A stretch of 64,000 nt of DNA from Sphingobium trunci (lineage in GTDB: Bacteria; Pseudomonadota; Alphaproteobacteria; Sphingomonadales; Sphingomonadaceae), in contig NZ_JAKUJY010000012.1 in the NCBI RefSeq assembly GCF_022664535.1, forward strand, positions 1-64,000. The letters are read 5' to 3'. Both the position numbers and the translations under genes were made by a program. Positions 15,366-24,585 of the stretch are shown here, in pieces. Within the stretch, counting starts at the first letter, position 1. Each line of letters begins with the position of its first letter. The notes below the pieces were generated by a model, which saw only the letters and a program-made list of their open reading frames with translations, searched no databases and was not told where the DNA came from.

Positions 15366-16604
15366 TCAATAATGCACACGCAATTCCAGCCCGACGCGGG
15401 TGCGGTCATAATCGTCCAGCGCACCGGTGCTGTCGCGTTTGGACCAGCGCGCATTGGCCGCCAGGGCGACGCGGCGATTGAGCGCATATTCCAGCTCGCC
15501 GGTGATGCCGTAGATTTTCTCGGTCAGGCTGGTGCCGAAATATTTGCTTCGGCGATAGACCAGGCCCAGCTCGCCCCGCAGATTGTGGCGGATTTCCTGT
15601 TGAACGCCCAGGCGAAACCGCATGTCCTCACGCGATTGTACGCCCGCCCGATAGGTCGCGACATTGCCGACAAAGCCGTCCAGCGTGATCGCCGTTCGCG
15701 GCCGGGGCGCGTATGTGAGGCCGATTTCCGCCGACATGCGGGTGCGCGGCGCGATGCGGCTGTCCCTGGGATCGAAGCGATAGACACCGACCGCCGCCTC
15801 GCCCCGCAAAGTCCCGCCCGGATCGATGGCGATGCCGGCCCGGCCGCCATAAGTGCGCGAATCGCGGTTGAGTTCCCCTGCCTGCGGCGTCTGGCGAAAA
15901 TCCCGTCGGGACGCGAACCCTTCGACAAAGCCGTTCATCAGCGGCGAGACGCGCAGCATCACGCGGGCCAGCGCGCCCACATTGTCGAGGTCGCGATTGG
16001 CGTCGATCGCCTTGCTGTAGCGGAAATGCGACGCCGAAGCGCGCAGCATGAAACCGATATGCGCGCCCTGATGGATGTAGGAAATGTCCCCGTCCAGCGC
16101 ATTCAATTCGCGCGGGCCGATGGAGGGCAGCGTATTGCCCTCCGGCTCGCCGCGATCCTCGATGATATGTTGCCAGCTCGCGGCGGCCCCCAGCCTGTCC
16201 GATGCGGATGGGGTCCAGTTCAGCCCGGCGGTGACCTTGCCGCCAATGGCATCTTCGCTGTCATACCGGAAATATTTGCGGAAATCCCCCTCGGCGCGTG
16301 CGTTGATCGCGACCGCGCCGCCCTTGCGGTTCAGTTCGGCATAGGGCCGGAAGAGCAGGCGGAAATCGTCCTTCTCGCCAAAGGCCTGCGCATAGATATT
16401 GCTGTCATATTCAAGCCGCGCGGCCCCGCCGATTTCGACCGTCGCGCTGCCGAGCGTCAGCGGGGTCGGCACGAACAGCGCTTCCGGCGCATCGAGCGCG
16501 GTCGTGGGCGATTGCAGGTCCTGCGCGCGCGCCACCGACAGCGGCAGGGCGCCAAGACCGAGCATCAGCACGGCGGCCGCGCCGCCCGAAACGGTCCGGT
16601 GCAT
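15366..16604 (-). CDS. Outer-membrane beta-barrel protein (BBP2-like) of EPS export
   Basis: This is a 412-residue precursor with a signal peptide ending ARAQ. The mature protein is a run of amphipathic strands such as ATVEIGGAARLEYDSNIYAQ, AVAINARAEGDFRKYFRY, RTAITLDGFVGNVATYRAG and ALNRRVALAANARWSKRDS. It ends in the aromatic RVGLELRVHY expected of a BAM-inserted barrel. Such barrels of the putative porin 2 family often sit next to Wza-like lipoproteins in alphaproteobacterial exopolysaccharide loci. The ATG at 16604 overlaps the export gene stop by one base (TGATG). It probably provides or supports the outer-membrane channel for the polymer, because its Wza partner is short. Confidence 0.75.
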   Translation of the reverse strand: MHRTVSGGAAAVLMLGLGALPLSVARAQDLQSPTTALDAPEALFVPTPLTLGSATVEIGGAARLEYDSNIYAQAFGEKDDFRLLFRPYAELNRKGGAVAINARAEGDFRKYFRYDSEDAIGGKVTAGLNWTPSASDRLGAAASWQHIIEDRGEPEGNTLPSIGPRELNALDGDISYIHQGAHIGFMLRASASHFRYSKAIDANRDLDNVGALARVMLRVSPLMNGFVEGFASRRDFRQTPQAGELNRDSRTYGGRAGIAIDPGGTLRGEAAVGVYRFDPRDSRIAPRTRMSAEIGLTYAPRPRTAITLDGFVGNVATYRAGVQSREDMRFRLGVQQEIRHNLRGELGLVYRRSKYFGTSLTEKIYGITGELEYALNRRVALAANARWSKRDSTGALDDYDRTRVGLELRVHY

Positions 16605-17179
16605 CAAAACCACTTTTCGTAGATGCGCACGGTGTCGCCCGGCTGGATCATGTCGCGCTCGCCCGCGCGCCCGACGACCTGGCGGCCATCGACCATGCGG
16701 GTGATGGCGACGCTGCCCTGTTCCGCCCGGAAGGTGTAGCCGCCCGCCACCGAGACCGCGGCCAGCACCGACATGCCCGCGCGATACTGATATTCGCCCG
16801 GACTCTTCACCTCGCCCAGCACGTAGAAGGGACGCAGCCTGACCGGCTGGACGCTGACGGTGGGGGCGTTCAGCAATTGCCGCTGCGTCAGTTGCCGGGC
16901 GATGCTGGACTGCAATTCGGGCACCGTCTTGCCGCCGGCGTCGACATCGCCCAGGACCGGCAGGGAAATTTGCCCCCGGTCGTTGATCACATAGCTGCTG
17001 TTGCCGGGGTCCGTGGCATTGAGGCCGGGGATCGTTACCCGCACCTCGTCACCCGACCCGAGACGATAGGCGACCGTGGGCGCCGGAGGCAGGCTGGAAA
17101 GGCCGGAAAGCCCGCTCGAACAGGCTGCCGACAGGGCGAAAAGGCCAAGGCAAACACCATGGTAAAGCCGGTTGCGCAT
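16604..17179 (-). CDS. Polysaccharide export lipoprotein (Wza-like, short)
   Basis: The 191-residue precursor has a lipobox LSAAC at residues 16-20. The polysaccharide export domain follows (VAYRLGSGDEVRVTIPGL, YVINDRGQISLPVLGDVDAGGKTV, ARQLTQRQLLNAPTVSVQP), then a single SLBB domain (FYVLGEVKSPGEYQYRAGMSVLAAVSVAGGYT). E. coli Wza is twice as long and makes its own alpha-helical outer-membrane pore. This protein ends after the first SLBB (VRIYEKWF), so it lacks that pore. It would form a periplasmic ring that hands the polymer to the neighbouring beta-barrel, whose translation is coupled to it. The organisation fits sphingan-type export loci. Confidence 0.88.
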   Translation of the reverse strand: MRNRLYHGVCLGLFALSAACSSGLSGLSSLPPAPTVAYRLGSGDEVRVTIPGLNATDPGNSSYVINDRGQISLPVLGDVDAGGKTVPELQSSIARQLTQRQLLNAPTVSVQPVRLRPFYVLGEVKSPGEYQYRAGMSVLAAVSVAGGYTFRAEQGSVAITRMVDGRQVVGRAGERDMIQPGDTVRIYEKWF

Positions 17180-17323
17180 CTGCTTCCCCTCTTGAATGGA
17201 TGAGCGAAAGTTTAAGCCCTTCGGCTGATTCAGGGGCGGGCAATAACGGGTCGGACGCGGGCAAAAAGGAGCGAGGGACCACCGCTTTCGGGATGATTCG
17301 AAGGAGAGTCCCCTCCCCGCCCC

Positions 17324-18166
17324 TCAGGCGGCCAATCGCCGGTCCTGCCTCCAGTGGCTGAGGTCGCGGCCGATCAGATTTTCCAGATCCTCGATATCGC
17401 GTGCATAATAGTCGACCATGCGCCGACGGAGCGATGCCGGGAGCGGCGGATAAGCGATCTGGCGGGCGAACAGGCCGCGCACCTTTTCGAACATGGGATG
17501 GCCGCGCAGCGGACGGGCCGCTTGCTTCAGCGGCGCGAGCGCGGTGCGGACCGGCAACGGCAGGAACCGTTCGCTGCTGTCGTTGCGCGGATCGGAACCG
17601 ACCGCTTCCGAATAATGGCATGGCGCGCCGATATGATCGTTCACCAGCGCCACCGTGGCTTCGGGCGCGACCTTCACATCCTCGAACAGGATCGCCTTGA
17701 TCTGATCCGCGTCGAAATGCTCCCGCCAGCGGCGCAGATGCCGGGCGTAAAGCCCATCCTCCAGGAAACGGGGCTGGTCGCAGGGGCGGCCATCCAGATA
17801 GGCTTCCGGTCCCTGCGTCACCGTGCCGCGCCGGAACAGCATCTTGTAATCGGAATAGGCGCGATCGACCGGATTGCGCAGCTGCACCACCAGCTGCGCC
17901 CGGGGCAGGGCGGCCGCCAGCCGGGCAGCGGCCTGCGGATGGGCGAGATAGTCGGCGGATTTCTCTCCCAGCATCTGCTCCGGCCGCGCCCCGTCGAAGA
18001 AGCGGCGATAATGGTCGAGACCGAGATGATGGTCCTGGCTGAAGAAATGCGGCTCCGGCGCGGGCAGATACACTGCAGGATTGTCCCGAAGCTGGTTGTG
18101 AATCCAGGTGGTTGCGCCCTTGACGGCACCGATGATGACGAAATGCGGCAGGCGGTCGTTGCTCAT
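17324..18166 (-). CDS. Sulfotransferase (second of three in the locus)
   Basis: This is a 280-residue protein of the sulfotransferase/heparan N-deacetylase-sulfotransferase type. The PAPS loop is FVIIGAVKGATTWIHNQL near residue 9, and the 3'-phosphate site is LVVQLRNPVDRAYSDYKML with conserved Arg and Ser. ERFLPLPV and YYARDIEDLENLIGRDLSHW at the end are typical of Golgi-type carbohydrate sulfotransferases and their bacterial relatives. There is no signal peptide, so the reaction would be cytoplasmic on lipid-linked sugars. It lies 22 bases downstream of the aminotransferase gene on the same strand. It shares little sequence with the first sulfotransferase, so the two probably modify different positions. 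Confidence 0.88.
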   Translation of the reverse strand: MSNDRLPHFVIIGAVKGATTWIHNQLRDNPAVYLPAPEPHFFSQDHHLGLDHYRRFFDGARPEQMLGEKSADYLAHPQAAARLAAALPRAQLVVQLRNPVDRAYSDYKMLFRRGTVTQGPEAYLDGRPCDQPRFLEDGLYARHLRRWREHFDADQIKAILFEDVKVAPEATVALVNDHIGAPCHYSEAVGSDPRNDSSERFLPLPVRTALAPLKQAARPLRGHPMFEKVRGLFARQIAYPPLPASLRRRMVDYYARDIEDLENLIGRDLSHWRQDRRLAA

Positions 18167-18188
18167 CCGATAGTCCCCTCGATCAGCC

Positions 18189-19406
18189 TTACGGTTCCGC
18201 CATCGCAATCCGGAGGCCGTTGGCGAGCCGGTGCATGTCGCTTTCATCGAGCAGATGATCGACCGGGAAGGCAATGCTGCGGCGGCCCAGATCCTGCGCG
18301 ACCGGCAGATCGGCGTCACGGCGCACATCCAGCCCGGCAAAGGCGGCCTCGCGCGTCATGTCGGCGCAGGAACCGATGCCGACCGGCATGCCCATGCGCA
18401 CCATCCGCTCGATGATCGGCCCCGTCCCCATCTCGCCAAGCCGGTCGGCGGCAATGGTGACATAGAGGCGGTAGAAAGCATGTCCCACAGAGCCTGGAAC
18501 GGGCGGAACCTCCACCGCGGGATCATGGCCGAGCAGGTCCATCAGCGTCTGCGCATTGCTGCGGCGCCGGGCCAGCATGACGGGCAGCCGCGCGAGTTGC
18601 AGCCGGCCGATGGCGGCCTGCATTTCGGTCATGCGCCAGTTGCTGCCGAAACTGTCGTGCAGATAGCGAAAACCGCTGCCTGCCGCCGAAGTGAAGAATT
18701 TGTCCGGATTCTTGCCATGGTCCTTATAGGCCCAGGCGCGCTTCCAATGCGCTTCATCCCGCAGCAGGACCATGCCCCCCTCGCCCCCGGTCGACATGAT
18801 CTTGTCGGTGCAGAAGGAAAAAGCGGCAGCGTCGCCGAAGCTGCCGAGCGGGCGGCCATGCAGGGTCGCGCCATGCGCCTGCGCGCAATCCTCGACCAGC
18901 CACAACCCCTTTTCGTCGGCCAGCGCCCGCAATTCGGCCATGGCGCAGGGCCAGCCCGCCAGATGGACGCAGAGGATCGCCCGGCTGCGCGGCCCAAGCA
19001 TCCGGCGGACCGAGGCGGGGTCGATGCCATTGCTGAGCGGATCGATATCGGCAAAGACCGGCACGGCGCCGACGGCCACGATGCAGGCCGCGCTGGCGAA
19101 GAAGCTGCGCGCGGGCAGGATCACCTCGTCGCCCGGCCCGACCCCCAGCGCGCGCAGCGCCAGTTCCAGCGCCACCGTGCCGTTGCTGACCGCTATCGCA
19201 TGGGGAACAGCGCAAAAGGCCGCGAATTCCGCTTCGAACGCGCGGGTCTGTTCGCCATGGATCATCGAATTGACCCGCCCGGTTTCCAATATGCGCACCA
19301 CCGCCGCAATTTCATCCGCCTCATGCTGCGGCCAGCGCAATTCGGGATGGTCGAGCGGACTGAGGCGAAGCTGGATCGCGGATGGGGCAGGAGCGGCTTG
19401 CATCAT
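18189..19406 (-). CDS. Sugar aminotransferase, DegT/DnrJ/EryC1/StrS family
   Basis: The 405-residue PLP enzyme contains VSNGTVALELALRALGVGPGDEVILPARSFFASA (PLP phosphate site), VHLAGWPCAM, LVEDCAQAHGA (Asp that contacts the pyridine nitrogen) and SFCTDKIMSTGGEGGMVLL, where the Lys forms the Schiff base. GSNWRMTEMQAAIG matches the family substrate loop. The family converts keto-sugar nucleotides to amino sugars with glutamate as donor. The upstream gene encodes a PglF-like 4,6-dehydratase that makes a 4-keto-6-deoxy sugar, so this enzyme probably makes the 4-amino-4,6-dideoxy sugar (PglE/WecE-like step). The first of two tandem ATGs (19406) is used. Confidence 0.88.
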   Translation of the reverse strand: MMQAAPAPSAIQLRLSPLDHPELRWPQHEADEIAAVVRILETGRVNSMIHGEQTRAFEAEFAAFCAVPHAIAVSNGTVALELALRALGVGPGDEVILPARSFFASAACIVAVGAVPVFADIDPLSNGIDPASVRRMLGPRSRAILCVHLAGWPCAMAELRALADEKGLWLVEDCAQAHGATLHGRPLGSFGDAAAFSFCTDKIMSTGGEGGMVLLRDEAHWKRAWAYKDHGKNPDKFFTSAAGSGFRYLHDSFGSNWRMTEMQAAIGRLQLARLPVMLARRRSNAQTLMDLLGHDPAVEVPPVPGSVGHAFYRLYVTIAADRLGEMGTGPIIERMVRMGMPVGIGSCADMTREAAFAGLDVRRDADLPVAQDLGRRSIAFPVDHLLDESDMHRLANGLRIAMAEP

Positions 19407-19424
19407 GGAGTGACTCCGGCGGGA

Positions 19425-21569
19425 TCAGGCGACATCGCGGGGGAGATGGGTCTGCGAGGACGGCAGCGCGGCGGAGCTTTCCGCCGGGCGCGGCATCATG
19501 AAGAGCGTATCGCTGCTTTCCGCCGCCAGCCGCCGCAATATCTCGGCCCAGCGCGAACTGGCGGAGGCGGCGACCATCTCATGGGTCAGCCTGACCAGCT
19601 CGTCCGCGTCCCCCGCCGCGATCAGCCGGGCGAGCTGGCCGAAACCCTCCACCAGCATTTCCAGCGGAATGGGCGAGGGCATGGCCTCGAAAATGCCGGG
19701 GATGGCGCTTTCGATCTTGTCCTCGGTGGTATCGAACAGCTCCTCGAACAGCTTTTCGCCGGGGCGCAGACCGATGAACTTGATCGGCACGTCGATCTCC
19801 GGCCGCAGCCCCGCCATGCGGATGACGCGACGGGCGATCTCGACGATCTTCACCGGCTCGCCCATGTCGAGCACGAAGATGGTGCCGCGTTCCGAATCCG
19901 TCTCCAGCGCGCGGGCGCTGCTCTGGAGGATCAGCAGCACCGCCTCCTGCACCGTCATGAAGAAGCGCTCTATATCCGGATGGGTGACGGTCAGCGGCTT
20001 GCCGGTGGCAAGCTGATGCTGGAACAGCGGGATCAGCGACCCGCTCGACCCCAGGACATTGCCGAACCGGACCGTCAGGAAGCGTGGGCTGTCCGGATCG
20101 CAACTGCCGATCAGGTCGAGCGCCTGGCAGTAAAGCTCGCCCAGCCGCTTGGTCGCGCCCATCAGCCCGACGGGATTGACCGCCTTGTCGGTCGATACCT
20201 GGATCATCGCCCTGGCTTCGAATTCGCAGACCGCATCGGCGACATTGCGCGTGCCCAGCACATTGGTGTGCACCCCGGCGCAGGGATTGGCCTCCACCAT
20301 CGGTACATGTTTGAGCGCGGCGGCGTGGAAGACGATCTCCGGCCGCCGCCGTTCGAACACCTGCCACAGCGCCGGGCGCTGGCGGATCGAGCAGAGTTCG
20401 GCGTGGAAGCGGACATGGGGGAATTTCTCCCGCGCCTCCATCTCGATCGCGTAGAGATTATATTCGCTGTGATCGAGCAGCACGATCTCCGCCGGGGCAT
20501 AATGGGCCAGTTGGCGCACCAGTTCGCCGCCTATGGTCCCCCCTGCCCCCGTCACCATGATCCGCGCGCCGGTGACGACGCGTTCCAGATAGCTGTGCTG
20601 GACGGTGATTTCCGGGCGTCCCAGCAGTTCGGCCAGCGGCATCTTCTCGATCGCCATGCGGTCGCCGTTCGGCGGTTGCGCGCTGGTCCAGGGATTGCGG
20701 AAGCGGGATACGACCAGATTTTCCTGCTCCGCCAGCGCCGCGATGCGCAAGATCTGCTGCCGGTCGAGCCGTTCGCTGCTTTCCTGCACCACCAGGCTGA
20801 CCGGGCGCTTTCCGGCCCGGTCCAGATCGGCGACGATCCGCGGCAGCATATCGGGCGATCCCAATATCGGCAGCCCACCGACATGCAGCCGCCGGTCATG
20901 CCCGTCGAAGGAAATGACACCGACAATCTCCAGCCCGCTATGGGCATCGGTGGGAACCAGGTCCGCCATCACCCGCGCCCAGTCCAGCTCACCCAGCAGC
21001 AGGATCCGGCGCCGCGCCCGGACCGAACGGCGCAGCCGGGCGGCGCGAACCCGCTGGAAGAAAGCGCGCCGGGCAACCCGCGCCGCCAGCAGGGCGACGA
21101 CGGTCAGCGGCACATCGACGGTCAGGAAGACCGTCATCGGCCCACGATACATTTTCTGCGGCACCAGCAGTCCGGCGGTGATCATCCAGATGAGCCAGCT
21201 GCTCACCAGCAGGCTGACGGCCAGCGGCAGGGCGTCGCCGATCGACACGAAACGCCAGCTGTGCCGATAGGTGCCGATCGCGAACAGCGCGGTCAGGTTG
21301 GCGCCGATGAACAGGGCGGTGAACCAGGGTTCATGCAGCGTCTGCGGCATGGTCAGGTCCGACAGGATCAGGCGCGACAGCACAAAACCGCCCAGCATGA
21401 TCAGCGCGTCGAGCATCAGGATGATCGCCAGCCGGATCGCCCAGAAACGGGTCGGATTCTGCGCGGCAAAGGCGCGGGCGTCCCCCTCCAGACGCTGCCA
21501 CAGGGTTGCGGGCGGCGGCGGCGCATCCAACATTGCTGCGTCCCCTCTGGCCGGCGCGATGTTCGGCAT
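19425..21569 (-). CDS. Membrane nucleotide-sugar 4,6-dehydratase (PglF/CapD/WbpM-like)
   Basis: The 714-residue protein starts at the ATG at 21569, which has GGAGACATC upstream. The N-terminal half holds about four membrane helices (LAIILMLDALIMLGGFVLSRL, WFTALFIGANLTALFAIG, LAVSLLVSSWLIWMITAGL, VDVPLTVVALLAARVAR) and a Rossmann-like domain (ILLLGELDWARVMADLV). The C-terminal half is the catalytic SDR with GAGGTIGGELVRQL, VSTDKAVNPVGLMGATKRLGELYCQ and FGNVLGSSGSLIPLF. Such enzymes convert UDP-GlcNAc to UDP-4-keto-6-deoxy-GlcNAc. The neighbouring aminotransferase, formyltransferase and PglC-like transferase suggest it starts an amino-dideoxy sugar branch. It is the first gene of a long minus-strand run and faces a 355-base divergent promoter region. 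Confidence 0.92.
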   Translation of the reverse strand: MPNIAPARGDAAMLDAPPPPATLWQRLEGDARAFAAQNPTRFWAIRLAIILMLDALIMLGGFVLSRLILSDLTMPQTLHEPWFTALFIGANLTALFAIGTYRHSWRFVSIGDALPLAVSLLVSSWLIWMITAGLLVPQKMYRGPMTVFLTVDVPLTVVALLAARVARRAFFQRVRAARLRRSVRARRRILLLGELDWARVMADLVPTDAHSGLEIVGVISFDGHDRRLHVGGLPILGSPDMLPRIVADLDRAGKRPVSLVVQESSERLDRQQILRIAALAEQENLVVSRFRNPWTSAQPPNGDRMAIEKMPLAELLGRPEITVQHSYLERVVTGARIMVTGAGGTIGGELVRQLAHYAPAEIVLLDHSEYNLYAIEMEAREKFPHVRFHAELCSIRQRPALWQVFERRRPEIVFHAAALKHVPMVEANPCAGVHTNVLGTRNVADAVCEFEARAMIQVSTDKAVNPVGLMGATKRLGELYCQALDLIGSCDPDSPRFLTVRFGNVLGSSGSLIPLFQHQLATGKPLTVTHPDIERFFMTVQEAVLLILQSSARALETDSERGTIFVLDMGEPVKIVEIARRVIRMAGLRPEIDVPIKFIGLRPGEKLFEELFDTTEDKIESAIPGIFEAMPSPIPLEMLVEGFGQLARLIAAGDADELVRLTHEMVAASASSRWAEILRRLAAESSDTLFMMPRPAESSAALPSSQTHLPRDVA

Positions 21570-21924
21570 TCCGATGTCTCCGATACATGGTCCGGCGGTC
21601 GCGTGGAGGGTGCGGGGGGAACGGCCCCGGGGAACCGTCTTCACCCGGCCACGCAACCGCCGGTGACCGTAAAGCTATAGAAACAGGCGGTTCGCCGTAA
21701 TCGGTCGATCAGCCATCATCCTTTATCCCATGCCGCGCCCGACCGAAGCGGATGACATCCCATTGGGGCTATATCGCCGTCCCAAGCGAGGCGGACGGAC
21801 GGGGCGGACGGGGTGCGGAGGGTCCGCTTCTGCCTCAAAGGGGTAATCTACCGATGCACCCGCCGGGTGCCGGGGCGTCTGTGCTACCCCCTGCCCGGCA
21901 GCGAAACGGGAGGATGATGGGCCA
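21570..21924. promoter_or_regulatory. Divergent intergenic region between dehydratase and GT4 genes
   Basis: No gene is supported in these 355 bases. They must hold the promoters for the leftward dehydratase-aminotransferase run and the rightward glycosyltransferase-deacetylase run. A G-rich stretch with short GCGGACGG repeats lies at about 21790-21830. The rightward gene has GGAGGA before its GTG start. I see no clear JUMPstart element or strong sigma-70 boxes. Confidence 0.4.
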
Positions 21925-23112
21925 GTGAAAGTCGTGATCCTCTCCAGCCTCGCCTGGTCGCTGATCAATTTTCGCGGCGCACTGATCGCCCGGATGGTCG
22001 CGGAAGGGCATGAGGTCATCGCCTGCGCGCCTGATGAGGATCCCGAAATATCGGCCCGGCTAGCTGCGCTGGGCGTCCGTTTCCAACGGACGCCGATGGC
22101 GCGCACAGGCACCAATCCGCTGCGCGACGCCCGCACGCTGCTCCATTATATCCGCCTGTTGCGGAAGGAGCGGCCGGATGTCGTCATCGCCTATACGCAA
22201 AAGCCGATCATCTATGGCGGGCTGGCAACCCGGTTGCTTGGCCGCCCGCGGCTGTTCGCGATCATGAGCGGCCTTGGCTATGTTTTCAGCGAAGAGGCGG
22301 ATGGGCGCCCATGGCTGCGCACCATCGTATCGCACCTTTATCGGGCAGCGGTGCGCAGGGCTGGCTGCATCTTCGTCTTCAATGGCGACGATCATCGCCT
22401 GATGCTGGAAAGCGGTATCGTCGCGCCGGGCCAGCCGGTCCTGCAAGTACCGGGATCCGGCATCGACATCCGGCATTTTGCCGAACATCCCCTGCCCGAC
22501 GGTCCCTTCACCTTCCTGATGATGGGCCGGTTGATGCGCGACAAGGGCGTGGGCGAATATGTCGAGGCGGCGCGGATCATCCGGCAAAGATATCCCGATG
22601 TGCGCTTCCTGCTGCTGACCCGGCCGGAAAGCGAAAATCCGACCGGCTATACCAGCGCCGACCTGGAACAATGGCGCGCGGCAGGGCTGATCGAATTCCT
22701 GCCCGAAACGCGCGACGTGCGGCCTTTCCTGGCGTCGGCCCATGTCTTCGTCCTGCCGTCCTTCTATCGCGAGGGGCTGCCGCGCACGATCCTGGAGGCG
22801 CTGGCAACCGGAAGACCGGTGATCACCACCGACATGCCCGGCTGCCGCGAGCCGATCCGCGACGGCGTGAATGGCCTGCTGGTGCCACCACGCGATACCC
22901 CGGCGCTGGCGGCGGCAATGGAGCGGATGATCGGCGACCCGATACAGGTAAGGGCCATGGCGCGGTCCGCGCGCCAGACGGCCATCGACATCTACGATGT
23001 GAACAAGGTGAACGGGCTGCTGCTCGACGTCATGCAGTTGCAGGGGAACGGCCCGGCAGCGGCGCCGGTCCTGTCCCCTCGCGCGTCCCTGCTGATGGCG
23101 GGCCGCCCATGA
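21925..23112 (+). CDS. Glycosyltransferase, GT4 family (PglA-like)
   Basis: The 395-residue GT-B enzyme starts at GTG with GGAGGA nine bases upstream. It opens VVILSSLAWSLINFRGALIARMVAEGHEV, a start typical of WbnK/PglA-type transferases that act on a lipid-linked amino sugar. Other motifs are AYTQKPIIYGGLATRLLG, FLMMGRLMRDKGVGEYVEAA, VLPSFYREGLPRTILEALATGRPVITT and CREPIRDGVNGLLVPPRD. Its stop overlaps the start of the phosphoglycosyl transferase gene (ATGA). Gene order suggests it adds the second sugar right after the initiating transferase, but the sugar is not identified. Confidence 0.9.
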   Translation: MKVVILSSLAWSLINFRGALIARMVAEGHEVIACAPDEDPEISARLAALGVRFQRTPMARTGTNPLRDARTLLHYIRLLRKERPDVVIAYTQKPIIYGGLATRLLGRPRLFAIMSGLGYVFSEEADGRPWLRTIVSHLYRAAVRRAGCIFVFNGDDHRLMLESGIVAPGQPVLQVPGSGIDIRHFAEHPLPDGPFTFLMMGRLMRDKGVGEYVEAARIIRQRYPDVRFLLLTRPESENPTGYTSADLEQWRAAGLIEFLPETRDVRPFLASAHVFVLPSFYREGLPRTILEALATGRPVITTDMPGCREPIRDGVNGLLVPPRDTPALAAAMERMIGDPIQVRAMARSARQTAIDIYDVNKVNGLLLDVMQLQGNGPAAAPVLSPRASLLMAGRP

Positions 23113-23705
23113 CGGCTCGCCTTCGACCGGCCGGACTGGTGGCGCTGGCGCTGCTCGTCCTGCTCTTGCCGCTGCTCGCGCTGCTGTCCGGCCTTGTCCT
23201 TCTGGGCATGGGGCGGCCGATATTGTTCCGTCAGCAGCGCAGCGGGCAAGGCGGGCTCATCTTTCCGATGATCAAGTTCCGCACCATGCGGGACATTCAT
23301 GACGCGCAAGGCACGCCGCTGCTTGACGCGCAGCGAGTGACGGCGCTGGGGCGGTTCCTGCGCCGCTCGCGGCTCGACGAATTGCCCGAACTTCTGAACA
23401 TAGCGCGCGGAGACATGGACTTTGTGGGTCCACGCCCCCTGCTGCCGCAGACCATCGGCGCGATGCGCGAGGATGGCATCGAACGCGGACGGGTGCGGCC
23501 GGGACTGACGGGGTTGGCGCAGGTCAGCGGCAACACGCTGCTGACCGTTGAAGAAAAGCTGCGCTTCGACCTCTGGTATGTGCGCAATCGCACTGCATGG
23601 CTCGACGCGCAGATCATGGCCCGCACCCTGCTGGTGGTGGTTGCCGGGGAAAAAAGGATCAACTGGCATGTCGACGAAGCGCGCCCTCCTCATTGGGGCC
23701 GTTGA
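23109..23705 (+). CDS. Initiating phosphoglycosyl transferase (PglC-like)
   Basis: The 198-residue protein matches the small monotopic phosphoglycosyl transferases. It has one N-terminal re-entrant membrane helix (LVALALLVLLLPLLALLSGLVLLG), then GRPILFRQQRSGQGG, FPMIKFRTMRD, LGRFLRRSRLDELPELLNIARGDMDFVGPRPLLP (catalytic Asp-Glu pair) and RPGLTGLAQVSGN. It transfers a sugar phosphate from a UDP-sugar to undecaprenyl phosphate at the inner membrane, the first committed step of repeat-unit assembly. Full-length WbaP-type enzymes have extra N-terminal helices that are absent here, so PglC is the better model. It overlaps the glycosyltransferase before it and the formyltransferase after it by 38 bases. 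Confidence 0.92.
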   Translation: MTARLRPAGLVALALLVLLLPLLALLSGLVLLGMGRPILFRQQRSGQGGLIFPMIKFRTMRDIHDAQGTPLLDAQRVTALGRFLRRSRLDELPELLNIARGDMDFVGPRPLLPQTIGAMREDGIERGRVRPGLTGLAQVSGNTLLTVEEKLRFDLWYVRNRTAWLDAQIMARTLLVVVAGEKRINWHVDEARPPHWGR

Positions 23706-24582
23706 AACCGCCGCTGTCGCCTTCGATGCGATCGTGCGGCATCCGGGCTGGGAGATGGCGGCGGTCGTCACGCTCGATCCTGCCTTTGCCGGGCGTCATT
23801 CGGACTTTGTCGATCTGGAACCGGCGGCACGGGCACGGGGCTGCCCAGTCATCCATGTCGACAATATCAACCGGGACGATGCGTTGGCGGCGATGGCGCG
23901 GGCCGGTGCCGACATGGCGTTCGTCATGGGCTGGTCGCAGATTTGCGGGGCGGCCTTCCGTGAACTTTTCCCCGACCGGATCATCGGCTATCACCCCGCC
24001 GCCCTCCCCCGCCTGCGCGGACGGGCAGCGATCCCCTGGACCATCCTGCAGGGCGAGCCGATCACCGCCGGATCGCTGTTCTGGATCGATGAGGGCACCG
24101 ATACCGGCGACATTGCCGACCAGCAATATTTCCATGTCGCCCCCATGGAAACGGCCGCCTCCCTCTATGCCAAGCATATGCGGGCGCTGGCAGTGATGCT
24201 GGATCGCACCCTCGACCGGCTCGCCGCCGGGCAACTGCCGCGATCGGCGCAGGATGAGAACTGCGCGACATGGGCGGCGCGGCGGACAGCGAAGGACGGG
24301 ATGATCGACTGGCGGCGACCGGCGGGCGATGTGCTCCGCCTGATCCGGGCCGTGGGCCATCCCTATCCCGGCGCCTTTACCCGGATGAACGATGCGGACT
24401 TGCGCATCTGGGGAGGCATATCATCGGACATGGGCGGCCGCCACGCCGCCCTGCCGGGCCAGGTGATCCTGCGGACGCCCGAAAATTTCACGGTGATGTG
24501 CGGCCGGAACACGGCGCTCACAATCACGCAATGGAGCGGCCCGGAAAAGCCGCCGCGGCTTCATGCCATGCTGGGGGAATAA
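23668..24582 (+). CDS. Formyltransferase, likely sugar N-formyltransferase
   Basis: The 304-residue protein has the formyl-THF transferase fold. GWSQICGAAFRELFPDRIIGYHPAALPRLRGRAAIPW is followed by QGEPITAGSLFWIDEGTDTGDI, and the C-terminal part has KDGMIDWRRPAGDVLRLIRAVGHPYPGAF as in methionyl-tRNA formyltransferase and ArnA. In the usual N-x-H...D triad the His (H109) and Asp (D145) are present, but the Asn position is Gly (G107). The starter sits inside the previous gene, giving a 38-base overlap. In this setting it would formylate the 4-amino-dideoxy sugar made by the dehydratase and aminotransferase. The missing Asn leaves activity uncertain, although related GYHP-type proteins exist. 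Confidence 0.8.
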   Translation: MSTKRALLIGAVETAAVAFDAIVRHPGWEMAAVVTLDPAFAGRHSDFVDLEPAARARGCPVIHVDNINRDDALAAMARAGADMAFVMGWSQICGAAFRELFPDRIIGYHPAALPRLRGRAAIPWTILQGEPITAGSLFWIDEGTDTGDIADQQYFHVAPMETAASLYAKHMRALAVMLDRTLDRLAAGQLPRSAQDENCATWAARRTAKDGMIDWRRPAGDVLRLIRAVGHPYPGAFTRMNDADLRIWGGISSDMGGRHAALPGQVILRTPENFTVMCGRNTALTITQWSGPEKPPRLHAMLGE

Positions 24583-24585
24583 CCA

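Noticed and set aside
18231-21680. 1,149-codon open frame on the plus strand
   Set aside because: It is antisense to the aminotransferase and dehydratase genes, which have clear motifs. Its product is low-complexity and rich in Arg, His, Asp and Gln, typical of shadow frames in high-GC DNA.
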